Shown in pieces: positions 7,742 through 15,951 of a stretch of DNA of 64,000 nucleotides. Both the position numbers and the translations under genes were made by a program. The notes beneath the pieces are model-generated. The model was not told where the DNA came from and did no database searches. It saw only the letters and a program-made list of their open reading frames with translations. Position 1 is the first letter of the stretch, and the number at the start of each line of letters is the position of its first letter. The DNA is taken from assembly GCF_945906775.1 (NCBI RefSeq), contig NZ_CAMDRE010000001.1, forward strand, positions 2,232,001-2,296,000, given 5' to 3'. The DNA comes from Citrobacter sp. Marseille-Q6884. Its GTDB lineage: Bacteria; Pseudomonadota; Gammaproteobacteria; Enterobacterales; Enterobacteriaceae.

Positions 7742-8686
7742 ATGCACGCTTATCTTCACTGTCTTTCCCACTCGCCGCTGGTGGGGTATGTCGATCCGGC
7801 GCAGGCCGTGCTCGATGAAGTCAACGGTGTGATCGCCAGCGCCTGCGCGCGCATTGCGGCGTTCGATCCTGAACTGGTGGTGCTGTTTGCCCCCGATCAC
7901 TACAACGGTTTTTTCTACGATGTGATGCCGCCGTTCTGTTTAGGCGTGGGCGCCACGGCGATTGGCGATTTCGGTAGCGCGGCGGGGGAACTGCCGGTGC
8001 CTGCGGATCTCGCTGAAGCCTGCGCCCACGCGGTGATGAAAAGCGGCATCGATCTCGCTGTCTCCTACAACATGCAGGTCGATCACGGCTTTGCGCAGCC
8101 GCTGGAATTTTTGCTCGGCGGGCTGGATAAGGTGCCGGTGCTGCCGGTGTTTATTAACGGCGTCGCCACGCCCCTGCCGGGCTTTCAGCGTACCCGCATG
8201 CTCGGTGACGCGATTGGCCGCTTCGCCAGTTCGCTGAATAAGCGCGTGCTGTTTTTAGGCTCTGGTGGATTGTCGCATCAGCCACCGGTGCCGGAACTGG
8301 CGAAGGCCGATGCCCATATGCGCGACCGCCTGCTCGGTAGCGGAAAACAACTGCCCGAAAACGAGCGTGAACTGCGCCAGCAACGGGTGATCAGCGCCGC
8401 CGAGAAGTTTGTTACCGATCAGAACACGCTGCATCCGCTTAACCCCGTCTGGGATAACCGCTTTATGACCCTGCTTGAGCAGGGACGTTTGCAGGAACTG
8501 GATACGGTCAGCAACGAAGAGTTGTCCGCGATGGCAGGCAAATCGACGCACGAAGTCAAAACCTGGGTTGCGGCCTTCGCCGCCATTTCTGCCTTTGGCA
8601 ACTGGCGCAGCGAAGGCCGTTATTACCGACCGATCCCGGAGTGGATCGCGGGATTTGGCTCCCTGAGCGCCACTACACAGAACTGA
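7742..8686 (+). CDS. mhpB: 2,3-dihydroxyphenylpropionate 1,2-dioxygenase
   Basis: Class III extradiol ring-cleavage dioxygenase (LigB fold), 314 residues as in E. coli. It opens the catechol ring of 3-(2,3-dihydroxyphenyl)propionate using Fe(II) and oxygen. The two acid/base histidines are visible in MQVDHGF and GSGGLSHQPP; an early CLSHSPLVGY motif supplies another conserved His. The start is one nucleotide after the mhpA stop, so translation is probably coupled. Confidence 0.97.
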   Translation: MHAYLHCLSHSPLVGYVDPAQAVLDEVNGVIASACARIAAFDPELVVLFAPDHYNGFFYDVMPPFCLGVGATAIGDFGSAAGELPVPADLAEACAHAVMKSGIDLAVSYNMQVDHGFAQPLEFLLGGLDKVPVLPVFINGVATPLPGFQRTRMLGDAIGRFASSLNKRVLFLGSGGLSHQPPVPELAKADAHMRDRLLGSGKQLPENERELRQQRVISAAEKFVTDQNTLHPLNPVWDNRFMTLLEQGRLQELDTVSNEELSAMAGKSTHEVKTWVAAFAAISAFGNWRSEGRYYRPIPEWIAGFGSLSATTQN

Positions 8687-8714
8687 AACAGAACTGAACA
8701 GGCAGGAGAACATC

Positions 8715-9581
8715 ATGACTTACCAACCGCAAACCGAAGCCGCGACCAGCCGTTTTCTTGAGGTACAGGAAGCAGGCGAAACCCTACGCGTACATTTCAA
8801 TGACTGTGGGCAGGGCGAAGAGACCGTCGTGCTGCTGCACGGCTCCGGTCCCGGCGCGACGGGCTGGGCGAACTTCAGCCGCAATATCGATCCGTTGGTG
8901 GAGGCCGGATACCGGGTGATCCTGCTGGATTGTCCGGGCTGGGGGAAAAGCGATGGGATCGTTAACCGCGGTTCGCGATCCGATCTTAATGCCCGCATTC
9001 TGAAAAGCGTGGTCGATCAACTGGATATTCAGAAAATCCACCTACTGGGTAACTCGATGGGCGGTCACAGTTCTGTGGCGTTCACCCTGAGCTGGCCGGA
9101 GCGCGTGGGCAAACTGGTGCTGATGGGCGGCGGGACGGGCGGGATGAGCCTGTTTACGCCGATGCCGACGGAAGGCATCAAGCGCCTGAATCAGCTGTAT
9201 CGCGAGCCAACCATCGAAAATCTGAAGCTGATGATGGAGATCTTTGTTTTCGACACCCGTGACCTGACCGAGGCGCTGTTTGAGGCGCGTCTGAACAATA
9301 TGCTGTCGCGCCGCGATCACCTGGAAAACTTTGTTCAGAGCCTGGAAGCCAACCCGAAACAGTTCCCGGACTTTGGCCCACGCCTGGCGGAAATCAAAGC
9401 CCAGACCCTGATTGTCTGGGGACGCAACGACCGTTTTGTGCCGATGGACGCCGGTCTGCGTTTGCTCTCCGGGATTGCCGGCTCTGAGCTGCACATCTAC
9501 CGCGACTGCGGGCACTGGGCGCAGTGGGAGCATGCGGATGCTTTTAACCAGCTGGTGCTGAACTTCCTCGCTCGGCCTTAA
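8715..9581 (+). CDS. mhpC: 2-hydroxy-6-oxonona-2,4-dienedioate hydrolase
   Basis: An alpha/beta-fold C-C bond hydrolase of 288 residues that cuts the ring-fission product to succinate (or fumarate) and 2-hydroxypenta-2,4-dienoate. The nucleophile elbow GNSMGG places Ser114. Asp in WGRNDRF and His in DCGHWAQWEH complete the triad, and the oxyanion-hole motif HGSGPGATG is at residues 42-50. CAGGAGAA precedes the ATG. It is third in the operon, after a 28-nt gap. Confidence 0.97.
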   Translation: MTYQPQTEAATSRFLEVQEAGETLRVHFNDCGQGEETVVLLHGSGPGATGWANFSRNIDPLVEAGYRVILLDCPGWGKSDGIVNRGSRSDLNARILKSVVDQLDIQKIHLLGNSMGGHSSVAFTLSWPERVGKLVLMGGGTGGMSLFTPMPTEGIKRLNQLYREPTIENLKLMMEIFVFDTRDLTEALFEARLNNMLSRRDHLENFVQSLEANPKQFPDFGPRLAEIKAQTLIVWGRNDRFVPMDAGLRLLSGIAGSELHIYRDCGHWAQWEHADAFNQLVLNFLARP

Positions 9582-9590
9582 GGAACGGAC

Positions 9591-10400
9591 ATGACGAATC
9601 TTAATCTTGAACAGTTGGCCGCCGATTTACGTCAGGCGCAGGAACAGGGCGTCGCGATAGCCCCGCTGCGTGAGCGGATTGGCGTGGATAACGCCGAAGC
9701 GGCCTACGCCATTCAGCGCATCAACGTGCAGTACGACGTTGAGCAGGGGCGTCGCGTGGTCGGGCGCAAAGTGGGGCTGACGCACCCGAAAGTGCAGCAG
9801 CAACTGGGCGTCGATCAGCCAGACTTCGGCACGCTGTTTGCCGACATGTGCTATGGCGATAACGACACCATCCCGTTTGCCCGCGTGCTGCAACCGCGCA
9901 TTGAGGCGGAGATTGCGCTGGTGCTGAACCGCGATCTGCCCAATGCCGACACCACGTTTGACGAGCTGTATAGCGCCATCGAGTGGGTGCTGCCCGCGCT
10001 GGAAGTGGTCGGCAGCCGTATCCGCGACTGGTCGATTCAGTTTGTCGATACCGTGGCGGATAACGCTTCCTGCGGCGTGTATGTGGTCGGTGGTCCGGCG
10101 CAGCGTCCGGCAGGGTTAGATCTGAAAAACTGCGCGATGAAAATGACGCGCAATCACGAAGAGGTGTCCAGCGGGCGCGGCAGCGAATGTCTGGGACATC
10201 CGATCAACGCTGCCGTCTGGCTGGCGCGCAAAATGGCCAGCCTCGGCGAGCCGCTGCGCGCTGGAGACATCATTCTTACCGGCGCGTTAGGTCCGATGGT
10301 GGCGGTGAATGCGGGCGATCGTTTTGAAGCCCATATCGACGGTATTGGTTCAGTTGCCGCCACGTTTTCTGCGGCGGTGTCAAAAGGAAGTCAGTCATGA
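9591..10400 (+). CDS. mhpD: 2-oxopent-4-enoate hydratase
   Basis: A 269-residue member of the fumarylacetoacetase-like hydratase family. It adds water to 2-hydroxypenta-2,4-dienoate to give 4-hydroxy-2-oxopentanoate, the substrate of MhpE. Recognised by the VVGRKVGLTHPKVQQQLGV stretch, the metal-binding RIEAEIALVL region, and AIEWVLPALEVVGSRI. It ends in an ATGA overlap with mhpF, indicating coupled translation. Confidence 0.97.
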   Translation: MTNLNLEQLAADLRQAQEQGVAIAPLRERIGVDNAEAAYAIQRINVQYDVEQGRRVVGRKVGLTHPKVQQQLGVDQPDFGTLFADMCYGDNDTIPFARVLQPRIEAEIALVLNRDLPNADTTFDELYSAIEWVLPALEVVGSRIRDWSIQFVDTVADNASCGVYVVGGPAQRPAGLDLKNCAMKMTRNHEEVSSGRGSECLGHPINAAVWLARKMASLGEPLRAGDIILTGALGPMVAVNAGDRFEAHIDGIGSVAATFSAAVSKGSQS

Positions 10401-11347
10401 GTAAGCGTAAAGTCGCCATTATCGGCTCCGGCAATATCGGCACCGATTTGATGATTAAAATTCTGCGTCACGGTGTGCATCTGGAGATGGCGGTGATGGT
10501 GGGGATCGACCCGCAATCCGACGGGCTGGCGCGCGCCAGACGTCTGGGCGTGGCCACCACCCATGAAGGGGTGACGGGGTTAATAGCCATGCCGGAATTT
10601 GCCGATATCGACATTGTATTTGATGCCACCAGCGCGGGTGCGCACGTGAAAAACGACGCCGCCTTACGTGCGGTGAAACCGGGTATCCGCCTGATCGACC
10701 TGACGCCTGCGGCAATCGGCCCGTACTGCGTGCCGGTGGTGAACCTGGACGCGAACGTTGACCAGCAGAACGTCAATATGGTGACCTGCGGTGGGCAGGC
10801 GACGATCCCGATGGTGGCGGCAGTTTCCCGCGTGGCAAAGGTCCATTACGCCGAGATTATCGCCTCTATTGCCAGTAAATCCGCCGGGCCGGGCACGCGC
10901 GCCAATATCGATGAGTTTACCGAAACCACCTCGAAAGCCATTGAAGTGGTGGGGGGCGCGGAAAAAGGCAAAGCCATAATTGTGCTGAATCCGGCCGAGC
11001 CGCCGCTGATGATGCGCGACACGGTGTATGTGCTGAGCGAAACGGCTTCCCAGGTGGAAATTGAGTCGTCGATTAACGAGATGGCGGCGGCGGTGCAGGC
11101 TTACGTGCCGGGTTATCGCCTGAAGCAACGCGTGCAGTTTGAGGTCATCCCGCAGGATAAACCGGTCAATTTGCCGGGCATTGGTCAGTTCTCCGGTCTG
11201 AAAACCGCGGTGTATCTGGAAGTGGAAGGTGCCGCGCACTACCTGCCCGCTTACGCGGGCAACCTCGACATTATGACCTCCAGCGCGCTGGCGACCGCGG
11301 AGAAAATGGCGCAGTCACTCACCCGTCAGGCAGGAGAAGCAGCATGA
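10397..11347 (+). CDS. mhpF: acetaldehyde dehydrogenase (acylating)
   Basis: Converts the acetaldehyde released by MhpE to acetyl-CoA with NAD and CoA; 316 residues. The N-terminal Rossmann motif is IIGSGNIGTDL, and the catalytic Cys is in VTCGGQATIP. In this family the dehydrogenase forms a complex with the aldolase and channels the toxic aldehyde. It overlaps mhpD upstream and mhpE downstream by 4 nt each (ATGA). Confidence 0.97.
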   Translation: MSKRKVAIIGSGNIGTDLMIKILRHGVHLEMAVMVGIDPQSDGLARARRLGVATTHEGVTGLIAMPEFADIDIVFDATSAGAHVKNDAALRAVKPGIRLIDLTPAAIGPYCVPVVNLDANVDQQNVNMVTCGGQATIPMVAAVSRVAKVHYAEIIASIASKSAGPGTRANIDEFTETTSKAIEVVGGAEKGKAIIVLNPAEPPLMMRDTVYVLSETASQVEIESSINEMAAAVQAYVPGYRLKQRVQFEVIPQDKPVNLPGIGQFSGLKTAVYLEVEGAAHYLPAYAGNLDIMTSSALATAEKMAQSLTRQAGEAA

Positions 11348-12357
11348 ACGGTAAAAAACTCTATATCTCTGACGTGACCCTGCGCGACGGCATGCACGCC
11401 ATTCGTCATCAGTACTCGCTGGATAACGTGCGCCAGATCGCCAAAGCGCTGGACGATGCGCGAGTCGATTCGATTGAAGTGGCACATGGCGACGGTTTGC
11501 AGGGCTCCAGTTTTAACTATGGCTTTGGCGCGCACAGCGATCTGGAGTGGATTGAAGCGGCGGCAGACGTGGTGAAGCACGCGAAGATCGCCACGCTGTT
11601 GCTGCCAGGTATCGGTACGATTCACGACCTGAGAAATGCGTACCAGGCCGGCGCGCGGGTGGTGCGCGTGGCGACGCACTGCACCGAAGCGGACGTGTCG
11701 GCTCAGCATATTCAGTATGCGCGTGAGCTGGGCATGGACACCGTCGGCTTTCTGATGATGAGCCATATGACCACGCCGGAAAATCTGGCACAGCAGGCGA
11801 AGCTGATGGAAAACTATGGCGCGACCTGTATCTACGTGGTGGATTCCGGCGGCGCGATGAACATGAGCGATATCCGCGACCGCTTCCGTGCCCTGAAAGC
11901 GGTGCTGAAGCCGGAAACCGAAACCGGCATGCACGCCCACCATAACCTGAGTCTCGGCGTGGCGAACTCGATTACCGCAGTGGAAGAGGGCTGTGACCGT
12001 ATCGATGCCAGCCTGGCGGGGATGGGGGCAGGTGCAGGCAACGCGCCGCTGGAGGTGTTTATCGCCGCGGCGGATAAGCTCGGCTGGCAGCACGGCACCG
12101 ATCTCTATGCGTTGATGGACGCCGCCGACGATCTTGTGCGTCCACTGCAGGACCGCCCGGTGCGGGTGGATCGCGAAACGCTGGCGTTGGGTTATGCCGG
12201 GGTGTATTCGAGCTTCCTGCGCCATTGCGAAGTGGCGGCGGCGCGTTATGGCCTGAGTGCGGTGGATATTCTGGTTGAACTGGGCAAACGCCGGATGGTG
12301 GGCGGTCAGGAAGATATGATCGTTGACGTGGCGCTGGATCTACGCAACAGCAAATAA
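11344..12357 (+). CDS. mhpE: 4-hydroxy-2-oxovalerate aldolase
   Basis: A 337-residue HMG-CoA-lyase-like TIM-barrel enzyme, Mn-dependent, splitting 4-hydroxy-2-oxopentanoate into pyruvate and acetaldehyde. TLRDGMHAIRHQ at the N-terminus holds the catalytic Arg-Asp pair and His; the metal ligands are in MHAHHNLSLG. SLAGMGAGAGNAPLEV is a further family motif. It overlaps mhpF by 4 nt, consistent with their physical complex. Confidence 0.97.
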   Translation: MNGKKLYISDVTLRDGMHAIRHQYSLDNVRQIAKALDDARVDSIEVAHGDGLQGSSFNYGFGAHSDLEWIEAAADVVKHAKIATLLLPGIGTIHDLRNAYQAGARVVRVATHCTEADVSAQHIQYARELGMDTVGFLMMSHMTTPENLAQQAKLMENYGATCIYVVDSGGAMNMSDIRDRFRALKAVLKPETETGMHAHHNLSLGVANSITAVEEGCDRIDASLAGMGAGAGNAPLEVFIAAADKLGWQHGTDLYALMDAADDLVRPLQDRPVRVDRETLALGYAGVYSSFLRHCEVAAARYGLSAVDILVELGKRRMVGGQEDMIVDVALDLRNSK

Positions 12358-12425
12358 AAATGATGACGCGGCTGGCAACGTATCAGCCGCGATTCACCTG
12401 CATCAAAACCTCAGAGGTACATTTT

Positions 12426-13640
12426 ATGACGACCCGTACCCCCGCATCCTCTTCCCGCCTGACGCTGACCGTCGGGCTCTGTTTTTTAGTTGCCCTGATG
12501 GAAGGGCTGGATTTACAGGCCGCCGGTATCGCTGCCGTCGGCATCGCCCAGGCGTTTGCGCTGGATAAAATGCAGATGGGCTGGATCTTCAGCGCGGGCA
12601 TTCTCGGGCTGCTGCCCGGTGCGCTGGTGGGCGGCATGCTGGCCGACCGCTATGGCCGCAAGCGCATTCTCATTGCCTCCGTGGCGCTGTTTGGCCTGTT
12701 CTCGCTGGCGACGGCGATTTCGTGGAGTTTCTCATCACTGGTCTTTGCCCGTCTGATGACCGGCGTCGGGCTGGGAGCGGCGTTGCCAAACCTGATTGCG
12801 CTCACCTCCGAAGCGGCGGGGCCGCGTTTTCGCGGCACGGCGGTAAGCCTGATGTACTGCGGCGTACCGATTGGCGCGGCGCTGGCGGCAGCGCTCGGGT
12901 TTAGCGGTCTGGCGTCTGCCTGGCAAACGGTGTTCTGGGTGGGCGGGGTGATCCCGCTGCTGCTTGTGCCGCTGTTGATGCGCTGGCTGCCGGAATCACA
13001 GGTTTATGCCCGGCAAACGCAGGTGGCTGCCGCGCCGCTACGCGCCCTGTTTGCGCCCGCGACGGCGACCGCCACGCTGCTGCTGTGGTTGTGTTATTTC
13101 TTCACCCTGCTGGTGGTGTACATGCTGATTAACTGGCTGCCGATGCTGCTGGTGGAGCAGGGCTTTAAGCCCTCGCAGGCGGCGGGCGTGATGTTTGCCC
13201 TGCAAATCGGCGCGGCCAGCGGCACGTTAATTCTCGGGGCGTTGATGGACAAACTGCGCCCGGTGGTGATGTCGCTGCTGATTTACACCGGGATGCTGGC
13301 TTCGCTGCTGGCGCTGGGGACGGTGTCGTCATTGAGCGGCATGCTGGTGGCCGGATTTGTGGCGGGCATGTTCGCCACCGGAGGACAGAGCGTACTGTAT
13401 GCGCTGGCACCGCTGTTTTACAACACGTCGATCCGCGCCACCGGCGTGGGCACTGCGGTTGCGGTCGGGCGTCTGGGGGCGATGAGCGGCCCGTTACTGG
13501 CGGGTAAGATGCTGGCGCTGGGCACCGGAACGGTAGGGGTGATGGCCGCTTCCGCGCCGGGGATCCTGCTGGCCGGGCTGGCGGTGTTTATGCTGATGAA
13601 TCGCAAATCACAGATGACGGTGCAGGCCAGCGGCTCCTGA
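12426..13640 (+). CDS. mhpT: MhpT, 3-hydroxyphenylpropionate transporter (MFS)
   Basis: A 404-residue major facilitator of the aromatic acid:H+ symporter group with about 12 membrane segments, importing 3-(3-hydroxyphenyl)propionate. The signature GGMLADRYGRKR lies between segments 2 and 3, and LMEGLDLQAAGIA in segment 1 carries the acidic residue typical of these symporters. An ATG at 12360 would lengthen it by 22 residues. ATG 12426 matches the E. coli N-terminus and follows AGAGG at 12412-12416. It is the last gene of the mhp operon. Confidence 0.95.
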   Translation: MTTRTPASSSRLTLTVGLCFLVALMEGLDLQAAGIAAVGIAQAFALDKMQMGWIFSAGILGLLPGALVGGMLADRYGRKRILIASVALFGLFSLATAISWSFSSLVFARLMTGVGLGAALPNLIALTSEAAGPRFRGTAVSLMYCGVPIGAALAAALGFSGLASAWQTVFWVGGVIPLLLVPLLMRWLPESQVYARQTQVAAAPLRALFAPATATATLLLWLCYFFTLLVVYMLINWLPMLLVEQGFKPSQAAGVMFALQIGAASGTLILGALMDKLRPVVMSLLIYTGMLASLLALGTVSSLSGMLVAGFVAGMFATGGQSVLYALAPLFYNTSIRATGVGTAVAVGRLGAMSGPLLAGKMLALGTGTVGVMAASAPGILLAGLAVFMLMNRKSQMTVQASGS

Positions 13641-13706
13641 GAGTCAACCAGAGGTATGAGTGCAAACATGCGGTTCCCACTTCCGGGGGAACGCCAGCGA
13701 GCCGCG

Positions 13707-13740
13707 CCGTTGCCAGAGTTGTTATAAACCCTGGCAACGG
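13707..13740 (+). terminator. 10-bp inverted repeat after mhpT
   Basis: CCGTTGCCAG and CTGGCAACGG are perfect arms around a 14-nt loop. There is no T run, so rho-independent termination is uncertain. It is the most obvious structure between mhpT and mmuM. Confidence 0.4.
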
Positions 13741-13747
13741 AGGCGTT

Positions 13748-13837
13748 ATGGCCTGGCGACCCTTTTTGTATCTGATTATTAACCCTCACCCGGCGTTGAG
13801 CGCCCGGCGCGGACATCTGCGTCTGGTGCAGGGCTGA
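13748..13837 (+). CDS. possible 29-residue small ORF
   Basis: ATG 13748 is preceded by GGAGG (13739-13743) after 4 nt and reads 29 codons to TGA: a short hydrophobic start (MAWRPFLYLII) then a basic tail. I do not recognise it. The hairpin just upstream places the GGAGG at its 3' edge. It may be a fortuitous frame in the mhpT-mmuM gap. Confidence 0.2.
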   Translation: MAWRPFLYLIINPHPALSARRGHLRLVQG

Positions 13838-13928
13838 GGCATATCCATAATTGCGGGGGAGCGCGGATCCCCGTGTGCAAGGCTGTGTTATGGTGGCGGT
13901 TTTCGTCCGTTAAAACAGGAGCCAGAAC

Positions 13929-14861
13929 ATGTCGCAGCATAATCCGTTACGTGCCCTCCTTGATAAGCAGGACTTTTTGTTGCTGGATGGCGCACTGGCG
14001 ACGGAACTGGAAGCGCGCGGTTGTCACTTAGCCGATAGTCTGTGGTCTGCCAGGGTGCTGGTAGAGAACCCGGAGCTGATTCGCGAAGTGCATCTGGATT
14101 ACTTCCGGACGGGGGCGCAGTGCGCGATTACCGCCAGCTATCAGGCGACGCCAGCCAGTTTTGCTGCGTTGGGTCTGGATGAGGCGCAGTCGCGGGCGTT
14201 GATCGGTAAGAGCGTGGAGCTGGCGCGTAAAGCGCGCGAGGCCTGGCTGGCGGAGAACCCGCAGGCGGGCACACTGCTGGTGGCGGGCTCCGTCGGACCT
14301 TACGGCGCATATCTGGCGGATGGCTCAGAGTACCGTGGCGATTACCAACGTAGCGCCGAGGAATTTCAGGCGTTTCATCGTTCGCGGGTGGAAGCGCTTC
14401 TGGATGCCGGCGCGGATTTGCTGGCCTGTGAAACCCTGCCGAATTTTGCTGAGATCAAGGCTCTGGCGGCGTTGCTGACTGCCTGGCCGCGTGCGCGGGC
14501 ATGGTTTTCTTTCACTCTGCGTGACAGCGAACATCTGAGTGACGGTACGCCGCTGCGCGAAGTCGTGGCGTTTTTAAGTCACTACCCGCAAGTCGTGGCG
14601 GTGGGGATTAACTGTATTGCGCTGGAAAACGCCACCGCCGCATTGCAGCATTTACACGGCTTAACATCGCTGCCGCTGGTGGTGTATCCGAACTCAGGCG
14701 AGCATTATGATGCAGCGAGCAAAACCTGGCATCGTCACCGTGAACATTGTGCGCGACTGGCGGATTATCTGCCGCAGTGGCGGGCGGCAGGCGCGCGGTT
14801 GATTGGCGGGTGCTGTCGCACCACGCCTGAGGATATTGCCGGGTTGAAAGCCCATTGTTGA
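13929..14861 (+). CDS. mmuM: homocysteine S-methyltransferase
   Basis: Transfers a methyl group from S-methylmethionine (or S-adenosylmethionine) to homocysteine, giving methionine; 310 residues as in E. coli. LLDGALATELEARG opens the barrel. The zinc-binding cysteines are in VGINCIALE and GGCCRTTPEDI. In E. coli the gene follows mmuP, the S-methylmethionine permease. No mmuP is present here; the gene sits alone between mhpT and the afu cluster. CAGGAG at 13916-13921 serves as the ribosome-binding site. Confidence 0.95.
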   Translation: MSQHNPLRALLDKQDFLLLDGALATELEARGCHLADSLWSARVLVENPELIREVHLDYFRTGAQCAITASYQATPASFAALGLDEAQSRALIGKSVELARKAREAWLAENPQAGTLLVAGSVGPYGAYLADGSEYRGDYQRSAEEFQAFHRSRVEALLDAGADLLACETLPNFAEIKALAALLTAWPRARAWFSFTLRDSEHLSDGTPLREVVAFLSHYPQVVAVGINCIALENATAALQHLHGLTSLPLVVYPNSGEHYDAASKTWHRHREHCARLADYLPQWRAAGARLIGGCCRTTPEDIAGLKAHC

Positions 14862-14895
14862 AGATTGACCGGGCTGGAAGGCCCGGTCAATCTTC
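14860..14895. terminator. 15-bp perfect stem between convergent mmuM and afuC
   Basis: Arms 14860-14874 and 14881-14895 are exact complements with a 6-nt loop. The hairpin overlaps the last bases of both genes. Neither side has a long T run, but the strong GC-rich stem between convergent genes suggests a shared transcript end. Confidence 0.6.
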
Positions 14896-15940
14896 ACGCC
14901 GCATCGGCCAGGACAAACATGCCGTACGGATGGATTTCGAGATAATAGTGCTCGCCGACGTCCGGTTGCAGGCGCGTGGCGTTAACCTGTAATAAGATCT
15001 CCTGCCCGTGCCACACGACGGTCACCTCATACTGTGGCCCCATATAGGCGACGTGCTGGATCACACAGCGTTGGCTCTCCTCGCCGCGATCGCTCAACGT
15101 TATGGCTTCCGGGCGTACGCCGACGGTGCCTTCACCCTGCGTGGCAAAATGCAGCGGTCGTGGCAGACGGTAGCCGTAGATATCGACAGTGTCCTGGCTA
15201 AATGCCGCCGGAAACAGGTTGGCGTCGCCCATAAAGCTCGCCATAAAGCGCGATGCTGGCTGACGGTAGAGATCCTGTGGTGAGCCAATTTGCATGATAT
15301 GCCCTTTGTTCATCACCAGCACGGTATCAGAAACCGCAAACGCTTCGCTCTGATCGTGGGTCACGTACAACGAGGTGATATCAAACTGCTTTTGCAGTTC
15401 GCGGATCTTATCGCGCATGCTGCGACGCAGGTTGGCGTCGAGGTTACTTAACGGTTCATCAAACAACAGCACCTTCGGTTTGAGGATTAACGCACGCGCC
15501 AGCGCCACGCGCTGCTGCTGCCCGCCGGAGATCTGATCAACATAACGGTCTTCGAATCCTTCCAGATCCACCATCGCCAGCGCCTCTTTCACTCGCGCTT
15601 TCACTTCTGCGCGCGATACGCCGAGCATTTTCAGACCATAGCCGACGTTTTCGCCCAGCGACATATGGGGGAACAGCGCGTAGGACTGAAACACCATGCA
15701 GATATCACGCTGCTGGATAGAGCGATGAGTGACGTCTTCGCCATCAATGAAAATCTGCCCTTCGCTTGGTTTTTCCAGCCCGGCGACCAGGCGCAAAATG
15801 GTGGTCTTGCCGCAGCCGGAAGGGCCGAGCAGCGTGACCATTTGCCCCTGTGGGATGGTGAGATTGATATTGTCGATAACCGTGTTGCTGCCAAATCGTT
15901 TGGTGACGTTGCGCAGTTCAACGAAATTTTTCTGAGTCAT
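14894..15940 (-). CDS. afuC: AfuC, ATP-binding subunit of sugar-phosphate ABC importer
   Basis: A 348-residue ABC ATPase with Walker A GPSGCGKTT, signature ISGGQQQRVALARAL, Walker B KVLLFDEPLSNLD, and a C-terminal regulatory domain as in the ferric/spermidine subclass. It nearly equals E. coli AfuC. An ATG at 15952 overlaps the afuB stop (TAATG) and would add MERT. ATG 15940 is preferred because GGAG lies 6 nt before it. Older annotation called the family iron uptake; AfuABC in Actinobacillus and Citrobacter rodentium was shown to bind hexose phosphates. Confidence 0.92.
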   Translation of the reverse strand: MTQKNFVELRNVTKRFGSNTVIDNINLTIPQGQMVTLLGPSGCGKTTILRLVAGLEKPSEGQIFIDGEDVTHRSIQQRDICMVFQSYALFPHMSLGENVGYGLKMLGVSRAEVKARVKEALAMVDLEGFEDRYVDQISGGQQQRVALARALILKPKVLLFDEPLSNLDANLRRSMRDKIRELQKQFDITSLYVTHDQSEAFAVSDTVLVMNKGHIMQIGSPQDLYRQPASRFMASFMGDANLFPAAFSQDTVDIYGYRLPRPLHFATQGEGTVGVRPEAITLSDRGEESQRCVIQHVAYMGPQYEVTVVWHGQEILLQVNATRLQPDVGEHYYLEIHPYGMFVLADAA

Positions 15941-15951
15941 AGTGCGCTCCA

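Noticed and set aside
5995..13410. Long minus-strand ORFs (up to 299 codons) opposite mhpA, mhpC, mhpF, mhpE and mhpT
   Set aside because: They lie antisense to confidently identified mhp genes, are rich in Arg/His/Gln typical of mirror frames of GC-rich codons, and match no known family.
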